From: Alteromonas sp. KC3
GTDB taxonomy: Bacteria; Pseudomonadota; Gammaproteobacteria; Enterobacterales; Alteromonadaceae
Length of the DNA stretch: 64,000 nt
Reading direction: 5' to 3'
Assembly (NCBI RefSeq): GCF_016756315.1
Contig: NZ_AP024235.1
Location: 3,968,001 to 4,032,000 of the forward strand
This document shows positions 8,422-17,462 of this stretch, piece after piece. A model generated the notes under the pieces. That model was given only the letters and a program-made list of their open reading frames with translations, was not told the origin of the DNA and made no database searches. A program made the translations under genes and the position numbers. The first letter of the stretch is position 1; every line of letters begins with the position of its first letter.

Positions 8422-9429
8422 ATGTTTGAGAATGTATCGGCAGAAATGCTAGGCAATATTTACATAGGCTTACTGGGTTTATCGGTATTACTTTATGCCA
8501 TTTTAGACGGTTACGACTTAGGGGTAGGCGTATTAATTCCCCCGAGAACGGAATCGTTTCGCGACGATATGATTGCGTCAATTGGCCCTTATTGGGACGC
8601 CAATGAAACCTGGTTGGTTTTAGCTATTGGTCTTTTACTTATCGCTTTTCCTGAAGCCCACAGTGAGGTGCTACAAACACTGTATTTACCTGCAACATTT
8701 ATGTTGTTAGGTCTTATTTTACGAGGTGTCTCATTCGATTTTCGCGCTAAGGTTGTACAAGTGAAAAAACGAAAGTGGGACATGGCGTTTAAATACGGTT
8801 CATTACTTACCACCCTAGCCCAAGGCTATATGCTTGGTATCTATGTGACAGGGCTTCGTACAGACATATGGGCACAGGGTTTTGCGCTGCTTGCGGCCTT
8901 TGGTGTTACCGCGGCTTACGCCTTCATTGGCGCCTGCTGGTTAATTCTTAAATCAGAAGGTGAGTTGCAGCAGAAAGCCTATTACTGGGCACGCAAAGGG
9001 TTATATGTTCTTGCTGCCGGTATAGTGGCCGTAAGTATTGCAAATTTAACTCTACACGACGATGTTAGAGAATTGTGGTTATCTGCTCCTTGGGGGTATG
9101 TACTATTTGCCATACCGACGGCGTGCTTTGCGCTGCTGATATTGTGCGGCATACTGCTTAAAAGGCTCCCTGAATCTAACGGCAAAGGTGAATGGCTACC
9201 CTTCTTTATCGCGCTTTTAGTGTTTTTGCTCTGTTTTGCAGCATTTGGAATCAGTTATTACCCATTTATTATCCCTGGGCATATGACCATCTCCTATGCT
9301 CTAAGTGATGCGAGTTCGTTGCGTTTCTTGTTGGTGGGGGTGGTCATAGTTGTTCCTGTGATACTGGCGTATACCGCAATGGTATACAAAATATTTTCGG
9401 GTAAATCTGAAAAGCTCTCTTATTACTAG
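8422..9429 (+). CDS. cydB: Cytochrome bd-type quinol oxidase subunit II
   Basis: The 335-residue partner of CydA, which stabilises the haem centre. Diagnostic segments are LDGYDLGVG (about residues 28-36), PYWDANETWLV, ILRGVSFDFR and the repeated hydrophobic helices of the CydB/UbiI fold. Length agrees with CioB-type subunits. It follows cydA by 9 bases. I searched the 320 bases downstream for a CydX/YbgT-like peptide and found none, which fits a CIO-type oxidase. A hairpin at 9445-9468 probably ends the operon. Confidence 0.95.
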   Translation: MFENVSAEMLGNIYIGLLGLSVLLYAILDGYDLGVGVLIPPRTESFRDDMIASIGPYWDANETWLVLAIGLLLIAFPEAHSEVLQTLYLPATFMLLGLILRGVSFDFRAKVVQVKKRKWDMAFKYGSLLTTLAQGYMLGIYVTGLRTDIWAQGFALLAAFGVTAAYAFIGACWLILKSEGELQQKAYYWARKGLYVLAAGIVAVSIANLTLHDDVRELWLSAPWGYVLFAIPTACFALLILCGILLKRLPESNGKGEWLPFFIALLVFLLCFAAFGISYYPFIIPGHMTISYALSDASSLRFLLVGVVIVVPVILAYTAMVYKIFSGKSEKLSYY

Positions 9430-9444
9430 CGTAATGTTAACCTC

Positions 9445-9468
9445 TGCGGCCTTGTTTTTGAGGCCGCA
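9445..9468 (+). terminator. Hairpin downstream of cydB
   Basis: An 8-bp GC-rich perfect stem (TGCGGCCT with AGGCCGCA) and an 8-base loop, 15 bases after the cydB stop. No T-tract follows directly, with five T only from about 9479, so it could be an attenuated terminator or an mRNA-stabilising hairpin. Confidence 0.5.
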
Positions 9469-9685
9469 ACATCGAACTTCTTTTTAACTGATGATGAGCA
9501 TTAATGTTAATCATTGGCCTGACTTTCAATTGCCGACTACTATTTACTTATACTCCAAAAGTTCTCTGCGCTTTACTCACTCTTAGTTCGTTTTAGTTCG
9601 TTCTGTCGCACTCGCTAAGAGATAAAAGTGATCCAAAATCTATACTTTAGTCTAAAAAAATAATGAATCAGCTTGAAATACCACA

Positions 9686-9714
9686 TTGACATTAAAGTGT
9701 AATAATACTATATT
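9686..9714 (+). promoter_or_regulatory. Sigma-70 promoter for the 54-residue ORF
   Basis: TTGACA at 9686-9691 and TATATT at 9709-9714 are separated by 17 bases. This is a perfect -35 and a five-of-six -10 at optimal spacing. It is 37 bases before the small ORF's start codon. Confidence 0.75.
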
Positions 9715-9750
9715 TCATTTGGGGTAATTTTATTAAGAAGGAGCCAAAAT

Positions 9751-9915
9751 ATGGAAAATGTATTTCACTCATTTTCAAGGTTCTTCAAACGCGCCCACCC
9801 CTATACGGTCGCACATTACATCGGCCGTAAGAATGCGCAGCGTATCCTAGGATGTAAAATCAAAAAGAAATCCAAGATATTCGCAGAACAGCACGTTGAA
9901 GACCAAACACATTAA
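9751..9915 (+). CDS. 54-residue basic protein, unknown
   Basis: ATG at 9751 to TAA at 9913-9915 encodes a small basic protein (MENVFHSFSRFFKRAHPY, then HYIGRKNAQRILG, then an acidic tail). It has an amphipathic, Arg/Lys-rich N-terminal half and no signal peptide. Expression signals are strong and complete: a near-consensus promoter at 9686-9714, GAAGGAG 7-8 bases before the ATG, and a hairpin plus T-tract 7 bases after the stop. I do not recognise the family. The layout is that of a highly expressed small protein or a dual-function RNA. It is independent of cydAB and convergent to the chemoreceptor gene. Confidence 0.75.
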   Translation: MENVFHSFSRFFKRAHPYTVAHYIGRKNAQRILGCKIKKKSKIFAEQHVEDQTH

Positions 9916-9922
9916 TTTGATT

Positions 9923-9951
9923 GGGGCCTGTAAAAAAGGCCCCATTTTTTT
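9923..9951 (+). terminator. Rho-independent terminator of the 54-residue ORF
   Basis: GGGGCCT pairs with AGGCCCC across a 7-base A-rich loop, followed by ATTTTTTT. It starts 7 bases after the ORF stop. Confidence 0.9.
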
Positions 9952-9983
9952 GTGCCGTTATTGAGATAGTAAAGAACAGTGCA

Positions 9984-11579
9984 TTACGTTAGTTTGAACG
10001 TATTCACATTCGATTGTAGCTCGGTCGCTAACCCTGCCAAACTTCGCGCTTCTGTATTTACATGATTGTTGGCAGCCTTTACGTTGTCACCTAGCATTTG
10101 AAAATCAAGCACGCCTTCCCGTGCCAGCGTCACCTGCTCTCTAGCGTGCTGAACTAAATCTGAGGCATCATTACTCACTTTAACCAATGATAAAATACTT
10201 TGTCGTCCGCTCTCTAAAGTGGCAACCAAATCGTTAGCCATAGCAAGTGCATTATGTGCCTTATCTTTATTTGATGTCATGGTTCTAACCGATGCTTTAA
10301 TCGACTCCACTATCGTCTCAAGCATGGTATTTATTTCCACTGTCGATTGATGGGTGCGAGAGGCAAGTGTTCTTACTTCATCGGCTACGACTGCAAATCC
10401 GCGTCCAGACTCACCCGCGCGCGCAGCTTCAATAGCGGCATTAAGAGCCAATAAATTGGTTTGATCGGCAATTTCAGCAATTGTGGACACTACACTAGAG
10501 ACATTCTTGCCATCGTTTTGCAGTCGGTCTAATGTTGACGCGGTTTTGTCGATATCCTGCGTAAGGTCAGTTATGGCTTTAGCAGTAGCTTCTACATCAT
10601 CGCGCCCTTGCGCAACTTGCTCTGCACTAATTTGCGCTTCATTAGCGGCTTGCTTTGAAAGGTGTAAGCTTTGCTCCATCTCACCGGATAACGTATCCAT
10701 GACACTCACGAGCTGTTTAATGTCTCCCTGAAAACTGCTAATTGCGCTTGCAGAATGACCTGTAGCATCATTAAGTGCAGTCGACGAATGGTTCAGGTTG
10801 TTCACTGCAACTTGCAGATCCTGCATCCCTTTCAAAAATACATTTAACAAACCCTGTACACTTCGCGTGATGGCATCAAGTTCAGCTAGCTGCTGTTGTG
10901 GTAAGTGGGTTGCTAGGCGACGTGAGTTAGCTAGTTCGTTAAGCTTTGCTGCCATTGCTTCAATGGGGTTGGCAATGTGCAATTTAGACAGCGCGTAGCC
11001 AACAATTGTCACTATCAGTAATAAGACAACAAGAGCAACAATGATCCACTCACTGGTATTGAGTTCAGATGAGATTGCCATGGTTCGCGTATTAGCGGCT
11101 TGCTCTACGGCCTTTCTCACCTCACTCATTTGAGAATTAAGGGCACTCGATGCCTGTGTTATATCGGCCAAATTGTCACGAGCGGTGTCCCAGCTTACTG
11201 ACGATGCAGACATGGTAGCCTGAAGTGCTGATATCGCTTTAGTGAGCTTTTCGAACTGTTGCTGTGCACCGCTTGCCCCGGCACTCGATAGAGCTGAAAA
11301 TTGCGCTGAAACCCCATTCACGATTTGCTTCTTGCGCTTGTCAAACTGCGTGGTGTCTAACGTGGTGCCATATAAAGAGTAAGCAATTAAGACGAGTTCT
11401 TTGCTGCCGCTTTGTATTTCGTTTATCGCGCTAAGTGAAGGAAGCGTTTGTGAAACATAAGTATCAACCAATGTCTCAACGCGATTATTGTTTTTTGTAA
11501 GCACAAACGCCGCTAATACTGCCACCGTTATAACTAGGGCGTACCCCAGTAAAATTCTCTGCTTTATGGTGTTAAACAT
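9984..11579 (-). CDS. Methyl-accepting chemotaxis protein
   Basis: A 531-residue chemoreceptor. TM1 is about residues 8-28, followed by a helical periplasmic domain of four-helix-bundle type (30-175), TM2 at about 177-197 ([19 protein letters not shown]), a HAMP-like linker, and a cytoplasmic signalling domain. The invariant hairpin tip reads [19 protein letters not shown], then [15 protein letters not shown]. It signals through CheA/CheW to the flagellar motor; the ligand is unknown. It is monocistronic with a start ATG at 11579. No C-terminal CheR-tethering pentapeptide is visible. Confidence 0.95.
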   Translation of the reverse strand: MFNTIKQRILLGYALVITVAVLAAFVLTKNNNRVETLVDTYVSQTLPSLSAINEIQSGSKELVLIAYSLYGTTLDTTQFDKRKKQIVNGVSAQFSALSSAGASGAQQQFEKLTKAISALQATMSASSVSWDTARDNLADITQASSALNSQMSEVRKAVEQAANTRTMAISSELNTSEWIIVALVVLLLIVTIVGYALSKLHIANPIEAMAAKLNELANSRRLATHLPQQQLAELDAITRSVQGLLNVFLKGMQDLQVAVNNLNHSSTALNDATGHSASAISSFQGDIKQLVSVMDTLSGEMEQSLHLSKQAANEAQISAEQVAQGRDDVEATAKAITDLTQDIDKTASTLDRLQNDGKNVSSVVSTIAEIADQTNLLALNAAIEAARAGESGRGFAVVADEVRTLASRTHQSTVEINTMLETIVESIKASVRTMTSNKDKAHNALAMANDLVATLESGRQSILSLVKVSNDASDLVQHAREQVTLAREGVLDFQMLGDNVKAANNHVNTEARSLAGLATELQSNVNTFKLT

Positions 11580-11813
11580 GCTCTTCCCTTCTGTTTTGGG
11601 GCATGCTTACCTTCACTCCTATTGTTGCTAACAAGCAGTCAGGCTAACGCTGTTTGCACAGTACTGAGTAAAGTTATCGAAGGCACCCGTAGTAACGAAT
11701 CAGGTTTGTATAATAAACATTGAACAAAAATAGACCGTCTTCAAGTCTTTTTTCTTTCATAGAGATGTATTTATCTTAGGCTAGCCTTGATCGGTCGGGG
11801 TCTGTGTCTTTGC

Positions 11814-12287
11814 TTAAAGGTGATTGAGAGGCACGGCTGTTGTGTATTTTATTTGCTCCATGGCAAAGCTTGAAGTAACGTCGGAAAATTCAACACCATT
11901 TACTAAACGCTTATAGAAATGGTCGAAACAGTCCATGTCTGTCACGAGAACTTTTAGTAAATAATCATATTCTCCAGACATGCGATAACATTCAACAACT
12001 TCATCAAATGAGGCAGCATGCTTGGCAAATGCAGCTAACCATTTACCGTCGTGTTTGCCGGCTTTAACCTGCACGAATACCGTCATGGTAAGTCCTAACA
12101 AGCGCGCTTGGAGCAAAGCAACACGACGAGAAATAATGCCTTTCTCTTCTAACTTTTGAATACGTCGCCAGCAGGGTGTTACGGTGAGTCCTACCTTCTC
12201 GGCGATGTCAGCTACTGGTGTTTCAGCATTTTGCTGAAGCAGCGATAAAATGGCGCGATCAGTATTATCAAGTACATTATTCTTCAC
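11814..12287 (-). CDS. Lrp/AsnC-family transcriptional regulator
   Basis: A 157-residue protein with an N-terminal helix-turn-helix (LDNTDRAILSLLQQNAET, then VGLTVTPCWRRIQKLEEKG, residues 5-50) and a C-terminal RAM ligand-binding domain (SGEYDYLLKVLVTDMDCF). Lrp-type proteins sense amino acids or related metabolites. The start is GTG at 12287, only 3 bases after the stop of the upstream periplasmic-protein gene, with no strong ribosome binding site of its own, so translation is probably coupled. The link to that exported protein is unusual, since most Lrp paralogues sit divergent to their target. Confidence 0.9.
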   Translation of the reverse strand: MKNNVLDNTDRAILSLLQQNAETPVADIAEKVGLTVTPCWRRIQKLEEKGIISRRVALLQARLLGLTMTVFVQVKAGKHDGKWLAAFAKHAASFDEVVECYRMSGEYDYLLKVLVTDMDCFDHFYKRLVNGVEFSDVTSSFAMEQIKYTTAVPLNHL

Positions 12288-12290
12288 CGC

Positions 12291-12932
12291 TTACAGCCAC
12301 CACGGTTTATTGAAGCTAACGTTTTCAACAGGTATTTCATACTGGAACGGTTCGGAAAAGCCATCCCAAAATGCCGTTTCAAGAGACTCATCGTCAAAAG
12401 TAAGCTGTTTATTTTCTTTGTATTGGGCAAGAAGTGTACGGTAGGCGTCTACGGGCATTTGAGGGTTAGACTGCCTGAAAATAACACGGCCTCCAAACTC
12501 AGCATACAGGGCTTTTTCCACCAAGAACTTGATCACTTCCAGCTTGGCAATCTCTTGAATGCTTTTGCTGGTCCCTTCTTTTTGATTACGCGCAAATTCA
12601 CCGCCGAACTTGTTTTCAAACTGCTGTGTTAGGTCAGGGTCTGCAACAATACTGTTACGCTTGGCATAGTCCAGAATAATGCGCTCGAGCACGTTATCAA
12701 ATGTCGCCATCTGTATTTTGTAATCAAGAAGTGCACTGTATTTTTCTTTTGCTTTGTCACGCATTGTCTTGCGCTCTGCTTCACTTGGTAGAACCGACGC
12801 CACAGTAATTGGCTCTCCTAGAACTACCGCGAGTATCTGCTCATCTTGAACATCATCTTCTTGTGCCCAAGCAAAACCAAAGCACATCGATGTTGCAACA
12901 CACAACAATAAAAATAATTTTCGAATAGACAC
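12291..12932 (-). CDS. Exported protein of unknown function, SurA-N-like
   Basis: A 213-residue protein with a signal peptide (VSIRKLFLLLCVATSMCFGFAWA). I place the start at the GTG at 12932 because GGGAG lies 7 bases upstream; an earlier in-frame ATG at 12980 would add an unlikely cysteine-rich leader. The mature part is helical and resembles the N-terminal region of SurA/PpiD-type chaperones (ILAVVLGEPITVASVLPSE, then long helices with LERIILDYAKRNSI), but no parvulin domain follows. A chaperone-like role is inference only. It is upstream of the Lrp gene in an apparent operon. Confidence 0.65.
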   Translation of the reverse strand: MSIRKLFLLLCVATSMCFGFAWAQEDDVQDEQILAVVLGEPITVASVLPSEAERKTMRDKAKEKYSALLDYKIQMATFDNVLERIILDYAKRNSIVADPDLTQQFENKFGGEFARNQKEGTSKSIQEIAKLEVIKFLVEKALYAEFGGRVIFRQSNPQMPVDAYRTLLAQYKENKQLTFDDESLETAFWDGFSEPFQYEIPVENVSFNKPWWL

Positions 12933-13060
12933 GTTATTCTCCCTACAAGCAATGCAACTCGAAGACATGAGATAGCACACCTAGTAAAGCATTAAACCGA
13001 TAACGTTAGCAACACAGAGACGTTGCTAGTTGGTAAGAAATAAATGAGGGGATAAGAAAG

Positions 13061-13090
13061 AAAAACGGCGGTCAATTGACCGCCGTTTTT
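13061..13090. terminator. Palindromic terminator after the cold-shock gene
   Basis: A 30-base perfect inverted repeat with A5 at one end and T5 at the other (core ACGGCGGTCAATTGACCGCC). It lies 6 bases past the stop of the cold-shock gene and is symmetrical, so it would work on either strand. Confidence 0.9.
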
Positions 13091-13096
13091 GAATTC

Positions 13097-13306
13097 TTAG
13101 ATAGCTTGCACGTTAGCAGCTTGAAGACCTTTTTGACCTTCTTCAACTTCAAATTCTACTCGCTGACCTTCTGGAAGCGTTTTGTAACCGTCAGAGATGA
13201 TCGCACGGAAATGAACGAATACGTCCTTACCGCCGTTATCTTGAGTTAAAAAACCGTAACCTTTATCAGCGTTGAACCACTTAACTGTGCCTGTAACTTT
13301 AGACAT
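13097..13306 (-). CDS. CspA-family cold-shock protein
   Basis: A 69-residue single cold-shock domain, the full family length. Both RNA-binding motifs are intact: RNP1 as KGYGFLT (residues 15-21) and RNP2 as VFVHF (29-33). Such proteins bind single-stranded RNA or DNA and melt secondary structure at low temperature. It has its own strong terminator and a long gap upstream (nearly 300 bases) that could hold the long 5' leader typical of cspA-type genes. Whether it is cold induced cannot be read here. Confidence 0.95.
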   Translation of the reverse strand: MSKVTGTVKWFNADKGYGFLTQDNGGKDVFVHFRAIISDGYKTLPEGQRVEFEVEEGQKGLQAANVQAI

Positions 13307-13600
13307 GTCGTATAGACCTCAAATATCGTATTAAATTGCGCATAAGCGCGTGTAACTTAGTTTCTTTTGAGTCTTCAAATTGGCGGAGTATTGGGTCTTA
13401 CTTACGAATGGACAAACAACTTACAACAAATTACCGGGTAACTCGAGTGGTTTAACATATAGCAAATAATACAAAATCGCGTCTATTTAAAGACTTTGGC
13501 CAAAAGCCAAGAACACTATAACACTCTTCGGGACGATTAATATACAAATTAATTGCTAAACTGCGGATTTCATAAATATTTCACCGCAGCGTAACAAAGC

Positions 13601-15229
13601 TTAGCGCCCGTTTCGCCACGCCATGAACCAGCAAGCAGCACCGATCAAGCCTGTAAATGCAGGGAAATACCACGATATATCGTAAATTGGTAATATAGCC
13701 GACATTAATACAAAAGTGGCACCCACCACGCTATAGTGAGTGGTCTGAGTTGTTTTCTTTTGCGCCAATAGTAAAGCGGCGTGCGCTCGTTGTTGCTGTA
13801 GCGGCATTTTTTTCATCTGCTGTAGGCTGTCGTACAGCAAATCAGGCATCTCAGGCAGTTTTTCAGACCAAAATGGCAGGTTATCTTTTACCTTGCTCAT
13901 CATGGCAGTAAAGCCAATCTGCTCTTTCATCCAGTTCTCTAAAAAAGGTTTAGCCGTTTTCCACAGGTCAAGCTGCGGATATAGCTGTCGTCCCAGCCCT
14001 TCAATGTAAAGCAACGTTTTTTGCAATAGTACTAGCTGGGGTTGCACAACCATGTTGAATCGACGGGCGGTATTGAACAGTTGAAGCAGCACATTACCAA
14101 ATGAAATTTCTGCCAGTGGCTTTTGGAAAATAGGTTCGCAGACGGTGCGAATAGCCATTTCGAACTCGTCGATATTGGTATCTTGTGGCACCCAGCCCGA
14201 GTCGGCATGCAACTGCGCTACCTTTCGGTAATCACGATTAAAAAATGCGATAAAATTCTCAGCGAGATAGCGTTTGTCTTCGCGATTAAGCGTACCCACG
14301 ATCCCAAAGTCGATAGCAATATATTTGGGGTTTTCAGGGCTTTCTGTTGATACAAATATGTTGCCGGGGTGCATATCGGCGTGAAAAAAGCTGTCTCTGA
14401 ACACCTGCGTGAAAAACACTTCAACGCCGCGTTCGGCCAATTTTTTCATATTAGTATTTTGTGCAAGCAACGCGTCGATGTTTGAAATAGGCAATCCGTA
14501 AATACGCTCCATAACTAACACGTTACTACGACAATAGTCGCTATAGATTTTGGGGACGTAGAGTGCATCTGAGCCCTCGAAGTTACGCCCTAACTGAATA
14601 CCGTTTGCCGACTCTCGCAATAAATCAAGCTCGTCCACTATGGTTTTGCGGTATTCAACGACCACTTCGACAGGGCGCAGTCGTTTACCATCCGGTAACC
14701 AGCGCTGCAATACATTAGCCAAACTAAATAGTAATTCCATATCGGCAACTATGGTGTCGCGGATATCTGGCCTAAGTACTTTGACCACAACATCTTCGTT
14801 ATTCTGTTTAAGCTTGGCAGCGTGCACTTGCGCAATAGAAGCCGACGCCAATGGCGCTTCATCAAACTCGCTAAAGAGCTCGCTTAAATGAGTAATACCC
14901 AGCGCCTGCTTAACAATGTCTTGCGCAGCTTCTGAGGAAAACGGGGCAACTTTATCTTGAAGACGTGCTAGTTCATTGGCAATGGCTGGAGGAAGCAGGT
15001 CGCGGCGAGTCGACAGCATTTGCCCAAATTTAATAAATACTGGACCTAAGCTTTGTAGCGCTAATGTAATACGCTCGCCAGCAGATTTACCCTTGTGCTT
15101 GTTGCGCACCCAGAAAATACTGTGGCGCATAGCACGTGCGTACCAAGGCAACCACTTTGAAGGAATAAGCTCATCGAGTCCGTGTTCCAACAATACCTTA
15201 TTAATTCGGTATAACCTTACAATACGCAT
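13601..15229 (-). CDS. ubiB: UbiB, atypical kinase-like protein of ubiquinone synthesis
   Basis: A 542-residue UbiB/ADCK family protein needed for ubiquinone synthesis. The family-specific KxGQ motif ([16 protein letters not shown]), the A-rich loop that replaces the kinase P-loop ([10 protein letters not shown]), DMHPGN and DFGIVG are all visible. Two C-terminal hydrophobic segments anchor it to the inner membrane. I start at the ATG at 15229 rather than the TTG just before it; AGGG precedes it. It is the last gene of ubiE-ubiJ-ubiB, 17 bases after ubiJ. Confidence 0.95.
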   Translation of the reverse strand: MRIVRLYRINKVLLEHGLDELIPSKWLPWYARAMRHSIFWVRNKHKGKSAGERITLALQSLGPVFIKFGQMLSTRRDLLPPAIANELARLQDKVAPFSSEAAQDIVKQALGITHLSELFSEFDEAPLASASIAQVHAAKLKQNNEDVVVKVLRPDIRDTIVADMELLFSLANVLQRWLPDGKRLRPVEVVVEYRKTIVDELDLLRESANGIQLGRNFEGSDALYVPKIYSDYCRSNVLVMERIYGLPISNIDALLAQNTNMKKLAERGVEVFFTQVFRDSFFHADMHPGNIFVSTESPENPKYIAIDFGIVGTLNREDKRYLAENFIAFFNRDYRKVAQLHADSGWVPQDTNIDEFEMAIRTVCEPIFQKPLAEISFGNVLLQLFNTARRFNMVVQPQLVLLQKTLLYIEGLGRQLYPQLDLWKTAKPFLENWMKEQIGFTAMMSKVKDNLPFWSEKLPEMPDLLYDSLQQMKKMPLQQQRAHAALLLAQKKTTQTTHYSVVGATFVLMSAILPIYDISWYFPAFTGLIGAACWFMAWRNGR

Positions 15230-15246
15230 CAAAGGCCCTGTCTATA

Positions 15247-15882
15247 TTACTTAATTTTTTCTTCTAAACGACGTAATCTTGCTTCAAGACCGTCGGTACT
15301 GTCGCGCAGTGCATTTACTTCATCGCTAAAGTGCATAACGGCGAGTTTATGGGCGGCGAGTTGCTTCTCTTCAACTACCGCATTACCTACCACTCTTCCC
15401 AACGAGGATAACGCTTGTAACGATTTTTCATGCAGTGTTTTTGCAACCTTAACGGTTTGGTGTGCAAACACATCATTGGTTTTTTTCGCGAGCAATTCTT
15501 CTACATCAATATCGAGTTGCTGAAAAAGCGCACTTACTTGCTGGGCTACATTGAGCTCGCCCTCTAAAAACAGTGCTTTTTGCTGGATAAGGCGAGTTAA
15601 CTGGCTTGTCTCTTTAAGTTCAGGCAAGGTGTTAAGAGAGGTTTTTATGCAGCAATCTTTTGCGCCAAGCGTTGCAACGACTTCTTCAAACGTGCCTTGC
15701 TCGGTCAGTACGTCAACCCTATCTGAAAACGACAAAGTGATGCCATAGGGCAATGGCGAAACAAACGCAGTCAGTCTCGCTCCCGATAATGCCTTTAATC
15801 GCTTTTCGCTATCCTCATCCAGCGAAAGTACTCTATTGATGGCTTTTTCAATGGATGCCGCAACAAGGGCTGAGGTCGGCAT
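15247..15882 (-). CDS. ubiJ: UbiJ, SCP2-domain ubiquinone accessory factor
   Basis: A 211-residue protein with an N-terminal SCP2 sterol-carrier-like domain (about residues 15-110) and a C-terminal coiled coil (DEVNALRDSTDGLEARLRRL). UbiJ and UbiK assemble the soluble Ubi complex and bind its lipid intermediates. The ATG overlaps the ubiE stop by one base (TAATG), so the two are translationally coupled. Length and position between ubiE and ubiB match the E. coli arrangement. Confidence 0.9.
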   Translation of the reverse strand: MPTSALVAASIEKAINRVLSLDEDSEKRLKALSGARLTAFVSPLPYGITLSFSDRVDVLTEQGTFEEVVATLGAKDCCIKTSLNTLPELKETSQLTRLIQQKALFLEGELNVAQQVSALFQQLDIDVEELLAKKTNDVFAHQTVKVAKTLHEKSLQALSSLGRVVGNAVVEEKQLAAHKLAVMHFSDEVNALRDSTDGLEARLRRLEEKIK

Positions 15883-16667
15883 TAAAACTTATAACCTCTA
15901 TGCAGGGCCACAATACCCCCCGTTAAGTTTTGGTAGTCGCATTGCTCAAAGCCAGCTTCTTCAAACATACCCTTTAATGTTTCTTGATCTGGGTGCATAC
16001 GAATACTTTCGGCAAGGTATTGGTAACTTTCAGCATCATTTGCAACTAGTTGCCCCATCTTAGGCAAGATATGGAATGAATAAATATCATACACTTTACT
16101 AAGCTGTTCAGAAGTTGGCTTTGAAAACTCTAAAACCAACAATCGGCCGCCCGGTTTAAGCACACGGTATATAGAATTTAGCGCGTTTTGCTTTTCGGTA
16201 ACGTTTCGAAGGCCAAAAGCCATAGTAACAACATCGAAGTGATTGTCTGGAAACGGCAATGCTTCTGCGTCAGCCTGAACATAATCGATATTACTTACAA
16301 GGCCGCGGTCGCGTAATTTGTCGCGCCCAACTTTTAGCATCGACAAGTTGATATCAGCTAGGGTGACGCGGCCCGTTGGCCCCACTAAACGAGAAAACTT
16401 AGCGGTTAGATCGCCAGTTCCACCAGCAATATCCAACACTTTGTTGCCTGAACGTACGCCACTGCAATCAATCGTGAAACGTTTCCACAAACGGTGTACG
16501 CCCATCGACATAAGGTCATTCATCACGTCATATTTAGCTGCAACCGAATCGAAGACATTGGCAACAAGTGATGCTTTTTGCCCCTTATCAACTTGTTTAT
16601 AACCAAAGTGCGTCGTTTGCTCTTGTGCTGAACCCGTTTGCGAAGTGGGAGTCTGATTGTCGCTCAT
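15882..16667 (-). CDS. ubiE: UbiE, ubiquinone/menaquinone C-methyltransferase
   Basis: A 261-residue class I methyltransferase. SAM motif I is [14 protein letters not shown]; the UbiE signatures are [20 protein letters not shown] and [18 protein letters not shown]. It adds the C-methyl group to the demethyl-quinone or benzoquinol ring. A variable tail of about 15 residues precedes the family core ([15 protein letters not shown]). It is the first gene of the ubi operon. Confidence 0.95.
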   Translation of the reverse strand: MSDNQTPTSQTGSAQEQTTHFGYKQVDKGQKASLVANVFDSVAAKYDVMNDLMSMGVHRLWKRFTIDCSGVRSGNKVLDIAGGTGDLTAKFSRLVGPTGRVTLADINLSMLKVGRDKLRDRGLVSNIDYVQADAEALPFPDNHFDVVTMAFGLRNVTEKQNALNSIYRVLKPGGRLLVLEFSKPTSEQLSKVYDIYSFHILPKMGQLVANDAESYQYLAESIRMHPDQETLKGMFEEAGFEQCDYQNLTGGIVALHRGYKF

Positions 16668-16766
16668 GACAGTCCTGTTCTATGAATAATGTCTTAAAGC
16701 CGAAGTGTATCGGATTGTAGTGGTAAGCAAAAGCTTTAAACCCCAAGACAGCATTAATCGAGCAAG

Positions 16767-17456
16767 TTAGTTTACTCGATTATTGGTGCCCCAACTAAAT
16801 GCAACAATGGCGCTTATCTCTTGTAGCGAACGTCCGCTTTCTTTTTGCCATGTGGCGAACGCGTTATTCGCTGCAGCAAGCGATTTTTTGGACGTCAGCC
16901 CACCATCAATAATGTCGTGCTTGCGCAGATAATCTTCAACGTCACGCGAAAACAAAAACGTATCTATACCCAATGAACGCAACATATAAGGGCCAGTGTT
17001 TCCACCTAGCCGTGCACCACGCTTTTTGAGAAACTCCCATAAACTGGTGATATTGCTTGCATCAAAGCTTGCGACAAACTTACCAAAACTGCCGTGCTCT
17101 CTTGCTACATCTTTAATCATGATGGCGTTATCTCTCACCGTCATCACTTTTTTGTAGTTTCGAACAATGCGCTTATCTGTTGCTTTTTGCTCAAGCATTT
17201 CATCAGGCATTAGCAAAACTTTGTCGATATCAAACCCGAAAAAAACGGTTTCAAAATCGGTCCATTTCTGTTCAATAACACGCCAGACAAAACCAGATTG
17301 AAATACCTTCTTGGTCATTGCAGCTAAGAAGCGATCGTCACTAATCGCTTCAATTTCATCTTTAGTCAGCGGCGCCTGAAGCATAGCTTCAAGCACCTTC
17401 TCACCACCTTTGCGTTCACACGCTCTGCGGTAAATAGATTCAAAAGACTCTGCCAT
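16767..17456 (-). CDS. DNA-3-methyladenine glycosylase I-like protein
   Basis: About 229 residues of the Tag/adenine-glycosylase family (helix-hairpin-helix superfamily): FLAAMTKKVFQSGFVWRVIEQKW, split over residues 40-65, and the later GNTGPYMLRSLGID. Tag excises 3-methyladenine from DNA. The zinc-binding Cys/His set of E. coli Tag (an N-terminal CxW and a C-terminal HxxxC) is absent, so this is a divergent branch. The start is ATG at 17456; a GTG at 17462 abuts the prlC stop. It is probably co-transcribed with prlC. Confidence 0.8.
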   Translation of the reverse strand: MAESFESIYRRACERKGGEKVLEAMLQAPLTKDEIEAISDDRFLAAMTKKVFQSGFVWRVIEQKWTDFETVFFGFDIDKVLLMPDEMLEQKATDKRIVRNYKKVMTVRDNAIMIKDVAREHGSFGKFVASFDASNITSLWEFLKKRGARLGGNTGPYMLRSLGIDTFLFSRDVEDYLRKHDIIDGGLTSKKSLAAANNAFATWQKESGRSLQEISAIVAFSWGTNNRVN

Positions 17457-17462
17457 GTACAC

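Noticed and set aside
9430..9685. Search for a CydX/YbgT small membrane peptide after cydB
   Set aside because: The only ATG-initiated frame (from 9491) gives a polar peptide with no membrane helix.
16754..16781. An 8-bp inverted repeat (TAATCGAG/CTCGATTA) over the stop of the Tag-like gene
   Set aside because: A 12-base loop, AT-rich stem and no T-tract; too weak to call a terminator.
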